In this document: one piece after another, positions 59,448-64,000 of the stretch | Layout: each line of letters opens with the position of its first letter | How positions within the stretch are numbered: position 1 is the first letter of the stretch | DNA from: Domibacillus indicus | GTDB lineage: Bacteria > Bacillota > Bacilli > Bacillales > Domibacillaceae | Assembly: GCF_023715895.1 (NCBI RefSeq) | Contig: NZ_JAMBOO010000001.1 | Span: 124,001-188,000, forward strand | Length of the DNA stretch: 64,000 bases | Direction: 5' to 3' | Program-made: the position numbers and the translations under genes | Notes under the pieces: generated by a model | Seen by the model: the letters and a program-made list of their open reading frames with translations, nothing else | Database searches by the model: none | What the model was told of the DNA's origin: nothing

Positions 59448-60518
59448 TTAGTATTGCTTGATCGTATCAACCGTCGCTTTATCCATACTAGTGACCAATC
59501 GAACGAGCAGTTCTTTGGCCGCATCATAATCGTCCGTATGAATAATAGATGAATGTGTATGAATGTACCGGGAACAAATACCGATCACGGCACTTGGCAC
59601 GCCGCTTCCTGTCGTATGAACACGGCCCGCATCTGTACCACCGGGCGATACGAAATATTGATAAGGGATGCTGTTTGATTCTGCCGTATCAAGTATAAAC
59701 TCACGCATACCGCCATGCGTCACCATAGAGCGGTCAAAAATACGCAGAAGAACTCCCTTGCCAAGCTGTCCGAACTCCTTTTTATCCCCTGTTGCGTCGT
59801 TGGCCGGGCTTGCATCCAGCGCAAAAAAGATGTCCGGGTTGATTAAATGGGCAGCGGTTTGTGCCCCGCGAAGACCTACTTCTTCTTGAACGGTTGCGCC
59901 TGAATACAGCATGTTCGGGACTGTTTTTCCATGAAGCTCTTTGAGCAGCTCAAGCGCCAATCCGCATCCATATCGATTATCCCAGGCTTTCGCCATGATT
60001 TTTTTCGGATTTGCCATTGGTGTGAATGGGGAGACAGGCAAAATAGATTGACCCGGCTTAATGCCAATCGCTTCCGCGTCTGCTCTGTCGTCTGCTCCTA
60101 CATCGATCTGCATATGCTTAATCTGCATCGGTTTACTGCGTTGATCTTCCGTTAACAGGTGCGGCGGCGTGGAAGAAATCACTCCTTCTATCGGACCATT
60201 CTTTGTATAGATACGGACTCTTTGGGCCAGCATGGTTTGATTCCACCAGCCGCCAAGCGTTTGAAAGCGAATCATTCCATTATCGGTAATCGCGGTTACC
60301 ATAAAAGCGACTTCATCCATATGGCCTGCTACCATCACACGCGGCCCATTTTCATCCCCATTTTTCACTCCAAATATGCTGCCAAGGTGATCTTGAATAA
60401 TAGAATCAGCATAAGGCTCCATTTCTTTTTTCAAAAAAGCGCGCACGGCATGTTCATTTCCCGGTGCACCCGGCAGTTCTGTCAGCGTTTTAAACATGTT
60501 TTTGGTTTCCTGATTCAT
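59448..60518 (-). CDS. ytoP: M42 family metallo-aminopeptidase YtoP
   Basis: 356 residues of the M42 glutamyl aminopeptidase/endoglucanase-like family. Metal ligands: [39 protein letters not shown] and the C-terminal HSSIIHTDD. It likely trims peptides in the cytoplasm. Start at 60518 has GGAGG ten bases upstream; ATG at 60527 is too close to that site. Confidence 0.92.
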   Translation of the reverse strand: MNQETKNMFKTLTELPGAPGNEHAVRAFLKKEMEPYADSIIQDHLGSIFGVKNGDENGPRVMVAGHMDEVAFMVTAITDNGMIRFQTLGGWWNQTMLAQRVRIYTKNGPIEGVISSTPPHLLTEDQRSKPMQIKHMQIDVGADDRADAEAIGIKPGQSILPVSPFTPMANPKKIMAKAWDNRYGCGLALELLKELHGKTVPNMLYSGATVQEEVGLRGAQTAAHLINPDIFFALDASPANDATGDKKEFGQLGKGVLLRIFDRSMVTHGGMREFILDTAESNSIPYQYFVSPGGTDAGRVHTTGSGVPSAVIGICSRYIHTHSSIIHTDDYDAAKELLVRLVTSMDKATVDTIKQY

Positions 60519-60660
60519 TTGCTCCATTCCTCCCGCTTTTCTTTTGTTCATTATACCGAAAATAACGCTCAAGGTGGACTGAAGCGCATTTTAGTTTTCA
60601 GTCCTTTCGTCTTCTTGTATACTAAAGAAGCAATCAACTAGATAAACAGGGGGTTTCAAT

Positions 60661-60981
60661 ATGGTAAAATGGGATCGAACCGCTTTTTTGATCGGCGCAG
60701 CCGCTGGAGCAGCCGCCGCCATTTTGATTCAAAAACAAACGTCCAAATCAATGAATATTCCACCTGAAAAAGTATTAAAAAAAGTAAAAGAGACCTTTAA
60801 ACAGAATGGACCGGTCGATGGTTCCTGGATTCAAATGAAGCCGGAGCAAATTGACAACAATGGATTTCCCGTACTCGTTTATAAAGGCGGTATTTCCCGC
60901 CCTGGCGATTCCGGAAATACACAATTTGAATTTTCAGCAGATGCAAAAACGGGCACACTGTTAAACGTGCAGCCTGTATAA
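60661..60981 (+). CDS. ytzB: PepSY-like small protein YtzB
   Basis: 106 residues with an N-terminal hydrophobic stretch rich in Ala (FLIGAAAGAAAAILI, about 9-23) that may anchor it, and a PepSY-like domain ending SADAKTGTLLNVQPV. Function unknown. Divergent from ytoP. Confidence 0.82.
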   Translation: MVKWDRTAFLIGAAAGAAAAILIQKQTSKSMNIPPEKVLKKVKETFKQNGPVDGSWIQMKPEQIDNNGFPVLVYKGGISRPGDSGNTQFEFSADAKTGTLLNVQPV

Positions 60982-60986
60982 AACAA

Positions 60987-61019
60987 AAATCCCAAACGGG
61001 TTCGACCCGTTTGGGATTT
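60987..61019. terminator. Bidirectional terminator between ytzB and trmB
   Basis: Perfect 14-pair stem AAATCCCAAACGGG and its complement with TTCGA loop; T runs on both strands. Confidence 0.9.
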
Positions 61020-61020
61020 T

Positions 61021-61668
61021 TTATGCACGCGGCTGGAATCGGGCCTCCGAACGGTAAATTCGCTGGCCTTTTGCCGAGAATTTTTCTTCATATTCAGTCA
61101 TCACATTTCCTTCAAAGGAGCTGTTGTGCAGATCCAGGCTGACAAACGTTAACAGCATACCATATTCGGAAAAGCTTTTTAACGAGAATTCAAACAGCCC
61201 TTGGTTGTCAGTTTTAAAATGCACTTCCCCGCCCTCAGGCATAAGGGATTCATACAAGCTTAAAAATGTCTTATAGGTTAAACGGCGTTTGGCATGGCGG
61301 CTTTTAGGCCATGGGTCAGAAAAGTTTAAATAAACGCGGCCTACTTCCCCTTTTTCAAAATAATTGAGCAGCTCTGCCCCATCTACATTAAGCAGTTTCA
61401 AGTTAGGAAGGTCTGCTTCAATAAGCCGGTCAAGCGCCGTCACAATGACGCTTTCATACATTTCAATCCCGATATAGTTGATATCAGGGTTTTGTTTTGC
61501 CATTCCTGTTACAAATTGGCCTTTTCCTGTTCCTACTTCAATATGAATCGGATTGTTGTTGCCAAAAATTTCATACCAGTGCCCTTTTGCTTCTTCAGGG
61601 TTTGGAACAATATATTGTGGATGAGCGCTGATTTTCTCGCGCGCCCATGGTTTATTTCGTAAACGCAT
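61021..61668 (-). CDS. trmB: tRNA (guanine-N7)-methyltransferase
   Basis: Methylates G46 of tRNA. SAM motif [11 protein letters not shown], and the signature [16 protein letters not shown] is intact. 215 residues with MRLRNKPWA as N terminus. The start lies 17 bases inside the end of ytmP, so the two are co-translated. Confidence 0.96.
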   Translation of the reverse strand: MRLRNKPWAREKISAHPQYIVPNPEEAKGHWYEIFGNNNPIHIEVGTGKGQFVTGMAKQNPDINYIGIEMYESVIVTALDRLIEADLPNLKLLNVDGAELLNYFEKGEVGRVYLNFSDPWPKSRHAKRRLTYKTFLSLYESLMPEGGEVHFKTDNQGLFEFSLKSFSEYGMLLTFVSLDLHNSSFEGNVMTEYEEKFSAKGQRIYRSEARFQPRA

Positions 61669-62479
61669 CTTGCCTGTTCTCTCCATTTCCAAATAAATTA
61701 TGCTCTGCTTCCAACAGCTGATGCAGAGAAGCTAAACCGCGGTTCATATCGTGGAAGCGGGTTTTTTCACGGTTCCACTCAATAGATGAAAGCAGCTGTG
61801 CGGCCGCATACCATTTCATGCGGTGAAAGAAATCTGGTGTTAATGCCAAGCCATACTGATTGAGCCACTCGGCCCAGTTTTCCCGTTTCACATATCCAAA
61901 CAGCAATGTGCCAATATCCATCGCCGGATCGGCAATCATGGCACCATCCCAATCAATTAAGAATAACTCGTCCTCGTCAGAAAGGAGCCAATTATGATGA
62001 TTTACATCCGTGTGACATACGACAAATTGATAATCCGGCACATTTGGCAGACCCTCTTCTAAAAAACGAAGCGCATCCGAGACAACCGGATGGGCAGACA
62101 TCGAATGAACTTGGGAACGGATATCAGATAAAGTAGCTGCCGGCAGTACAGGCTGTTTTCCAAGCCGTTTGAGCATGTTTAAAAGCGGTTTGGATGAATG
62201 AATTTTCCCCATCAGCCGGGCAACACGATCTGACTCCATTTCTTCCGGCCCAAGTTCCCTGCCATTCATCCAATGCTGCGCGGAAATCACATCGCCGTTT
62301 TCAAGCCGCTTTGTCCAAACAAGTTTTGGGACAATTCCCTCAGCTGAAAGCATAGCAAGAAAAGGAGAAGAATTTCGCTTTAAAAACAGCTCCTGTCCAG
62401 CATGACGCGCAAAAAAAGCTTTTCCTGTTACGCCTCCGGCAGGCATTATTTCCCAATCTCTTCCCAAAAAGTGTTCCAA
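61652..62479 (-). CDS. ytmP: Phosphotransferase-fold protein YtmP
   Basis: About 275 residues of the aminoglycoside phosphotransferase/choline kinase fold: [12 protein letters not shown], catalytic [13 protein letters not shown] and metal-binding [12 protein letters not shown]. Substrate unknown. The likely start is TTG at 62479 ([11 protein letters not shown]) with GGTGAGG upstream. The ATG at 62497 lies in the T-tail of the preceding terminator and has no ribosome binding site. Confidence 0.85.
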   Translation of the reverse strand: MEHFLGRDWEIMPAGGVTGKAFFARHAGQELFLKRNSSPFLAMLSAEGIVPKLVWTKRLENGDVISAQHWMNGRELGPEEMESDRVARLMGKIHSSKPLLNMLKRLGKQPVLPAATLSDIRSQVHSMSAHPVVSDALRFLEEGLPNVPDYQFVVCHTDVNHHNWLLSDEDELFLIDWDGAMIADPAMDIGTLLFGYVKRENWAEWLNQYGLALTPDFFHRMKWYAAAQLLSSIEWNREKTRFHDMNRGLASLHQLLEAEHNLFGNGENRQDAFTK

Positions 62480-62502
62480 AAACCTCACCTTTTTCATAAA
62501 AA

Positions 62503-62540
62503 AAAGACAGCAGCCGCTTCGAGAAACAATCGCTGTCTTT
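62503..62540. terminator. Terminator between amyX and ytmP
   Basis: Stem AAAGACAGC/GCTGTCTTT with T run on the minus strand. It lies only 24 bases before the TTG start of ytmP. Confidence 0.75.
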
Positions 62541-62622
62541 TTTATTACTTGTATCGTTCGTTTATCGTCTGACATATTGTATCATGAATCGGCGCTTTCG
62601 ACCAGTTCCTTTATGAAACATT

Positions 62623-64000
62623 CTATCTGGCGAAAACGGCACAGCTGAACGGCTCTACTGAAGCGTCCTGCTTCACCGTTTGAAGCGGCTTTGTTCCAGC
62701 TTCAGTACCTGAAACGATCTGGTGCCATTCTTCTCCTTCCGGAAGTGCAAAAGTCGAAGCCATTCTACCCGTATTAAAGCTTAAAACCAAGTCTTTCCAC
62801 TTGCCGTACGAACCGACATCCTTCAGCCAGACAGTTAGTGTATCCGCATTGGCTGGCCATTTAACGATATGATAGCAAATGGCTTCTTCTTTTCTAAGAC
62901 GAAACGCCCCCGTTGATTTTCGGACTTCTATCAGCCCTTTCACATATTGCACATGGTCTACAAATTCACCACGGCGGCGCCAATCCATTTGATTAATAAT
63001 ATCTGAGCTTGTGTAGCTGTTTTCAACTCCATGCTTTGTCCGGCAAAATTCCTGGCCGGCATGCAGGAACGGAATTCCCTGGGAGAAAAGCACAATAGCG
63101 GTGGCCAAAAGATGCCTTTTCTTATTGGTTTCTGTATCTCCTGGAAAGCATGCTTCAAGCTTATCCCATAGTGTATAGTTGTCATGACATTCTACATAGT
63201 TGACAGACTGGGCCGGCGAGTGAAACAACCGGTCCACACCGCTGCATCCGACATTGGCCGTCAGTGCGGCAAAGGCATTGTCGAGCATCTTGCTGTTTCC
63301 AAACGCAAAACCGGTTTCAAACAACTGAAAGGTACTTCCCTTAATGGAGTCACGGAACCGGTCATTGAAAAAAGCAATCTCCGGCAGTGCATGTTCATTG
63401 CGAATCGCTGCTTTTTCCTCAGCGGGCAGCGCGGTGTTTAAGTCCCACCCTTCTCCCAGCAGAATAAGACCTGGATTATGACGGCGAAGACGGCTGGCTG
63501 CCTGCTTCATCGTTTCCACATCAATCAGTCCCATTAGGTCGAAACGAAATCCATCGAGATTGTAGGCTTCCATCCAGTACTGAAGAGAATCTAAAATAAA
63601 CTTGCGGCCCATTTTCCGCTCTGAGGCAAAGTCGTTTCCGCACCCTGATCCGTTTGAAGGCATCCCGTCGATTCCCTGGCGGAAAAAGTAGCCCGGAACG
63701 AGCTTTTCAAACGAGGAAGTCTCCCGGACGAATACATGGTTGTACACCACATCCATGATGACTCGGAGCCCTTTTTTATGAAACGCTTCGATCATTTGCT
63801 TCAGCTCTATTGAACGTGCATACAAGTCGGCTGGATTGGAGCTGAAGCTTCCTTCCGGCACGTTAAAATAAAGAGGATTGTAGCCCCAGTTGTAGTTGGC
63901 GGAAAAATCTGTGTCAGATACACCAAAAAAATCGAAAAAGGGCATCAGCTGTACATGGGTGACACCAAGCGATGTAATATAATCCAGTCCAGTCGGCTGC
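62623..64000 (-). CDS. amyX: Type I pullulanase, 3' part (runs off the window)
   Basis: Hydrolyses alpha-1,6 links in pullulan or glycogen. The reading frame stays open to the right edge and continues the barrel (DYITSLGVTHVQLMPF). GH13 motifs: VYNHVFV, the nucleophile Asp in DGFRFDLMGL, acid Glu in LLGEGWD and CHDNYTLWDK. The C-terminal beta domain is complete. The N-terminal starch-binding modules and YNWGYNP-preceding part lie outside the window. Confidence 0.92.
   Translation of the reverse strand, partial: QPTGLDYITSLGVTHVQLMPFFDFFGVSDTDFSANYNWGYNPLYFNVPEGSFSSNPADLYARSIELKQMIEAFHKKGLRVIMDVVYNHVFVRETSSFEKLVPGYFFRQGIDGMPSNGSGCGNDFASERKMGRKFILDSLQYWMEAYNLDGFRFDLMGLIDVETMKQAASRLRRHNPGLILLGEGWDLNTALPAEEKAAIRNEHALPEIAFFNDRFRDSIKGSTFQLFETGFAFGNSKMLDNAFAALTANVGCSGVDRLFHSPAQSVNYVECHDNYTLWDKLEACFPGDTETNKKRHLLATAIVLFSQGIPFLHAGQEFCRTKHGVENSYTSSDIINQMDWRRRGEFVDHVQYVKGLIEVRKSTGAFRLRKEEAICYHIVKWPANADTLTVWLKDVGSYGKWKDLVLSFNTGRMASTFALPEGEEWHQIVSGTEAGTKPLQTVKQDASVEPFSCAVFAR

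Overview
The window is a dense, syntenic stretch of a Bacillaceae chromosome (low-to-moderate GC, good AGGAGG-type ribosome binding sites, intrinsic terminators after most units). About 57 protein genes cover most of it. Gene order matches the region of the Bacillus subtilis chromosome that runs from speD/gapB through the citZ-icd-mdh, pyk-pfkA-acc, argGH, thiI-ezrA-rpsD, acsA-acuABC-ccpA and murC regions to trmB-ytmP-amyX. No phage, insertion sequence, CRISPR array, rRNA or tRNA gene was seen. The genus cannot be fixed from sequence reading alone; a sporulating Bacillus relative is the best description.

Layout: 1-6 kb, speD, gapB, coaE, mutM and polA (polyamines, gluconeogenesis, CoA, DNA repair). 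6-12.4 kb, the phoPR two-component system and the TCA genes mdh, icd and citZ. 12.6-21 kb, small membrane proteins, pyk and pfkA, acetyl-CoA carboxylase alpha/beta, a GntR regulator and malic enzyme. 21-28.5 kb, dnaE, nrnA, ytpI, the CBS/thioesterase regulator ytoI, a metallohydrolase and a universal stress protein. 28.6-34.2 kb, argH-argG, a small unknown protein, an EcsC-like protein, the methyltransferase ytxK and tpx. 34.2-41.7 kb, rarD, thiI with its cysteine desulfurase, ezrA, hisK, a free-methionine-sulfoxide reductase and rpsD. 41.7-49.2 kb, a KinB-like sensor kinase, T-box-controlled tyrS, and acsA divergent from acuABC. 49.2-58.5 kb, ccpA, the fused chorismate mutase/DAHP synthase, the ytxGHJ stress operon, an M29 aminopeptidase, murC and the sftA translocase. 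58.6-64 kb, ytpQ, an M42 peptidase, a PepSY-like protein, trmB, ytmP and the 3' part of a pullulanase gene that runs off the right edge.

Many genes belong to central carbon flow and its regulation: glycolysis (pfkA, pyk), gluconeogenesis (gapB), the TCA branch (citZ, icd, mdh), malate to pyruvate (ytsJ), fatty-acid entry (accDA), acetate use (acsA with AcuABC acetylation control) and CcpA itself. Regulatory DNA that can be read directly includes two CcpN-type sites at gapB, a cre-like site and a near-perfect 23-bp palindrome over the citZ promoter, a cre-like site between acsA and acuA, a sigma-B type promoter before ytxG, a tyrosine T-box before tyrS, and a structured leader before rpsD.

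I did not find a convincing unknown multi-gene system. The best leads are non-coding: the citZ palindrome, two structured intergenic blocks (polA upstream and ytxH-ytxJ) that share a core sequence, and the speD leader hairpin. Gene-content differences from B. subtilis (no ackA, ytpP or ytpR at their usual places; an added EcsC-like gene and small unknown gene) are also noted. Comparisons with B. subtilis are from memory, not from a search.
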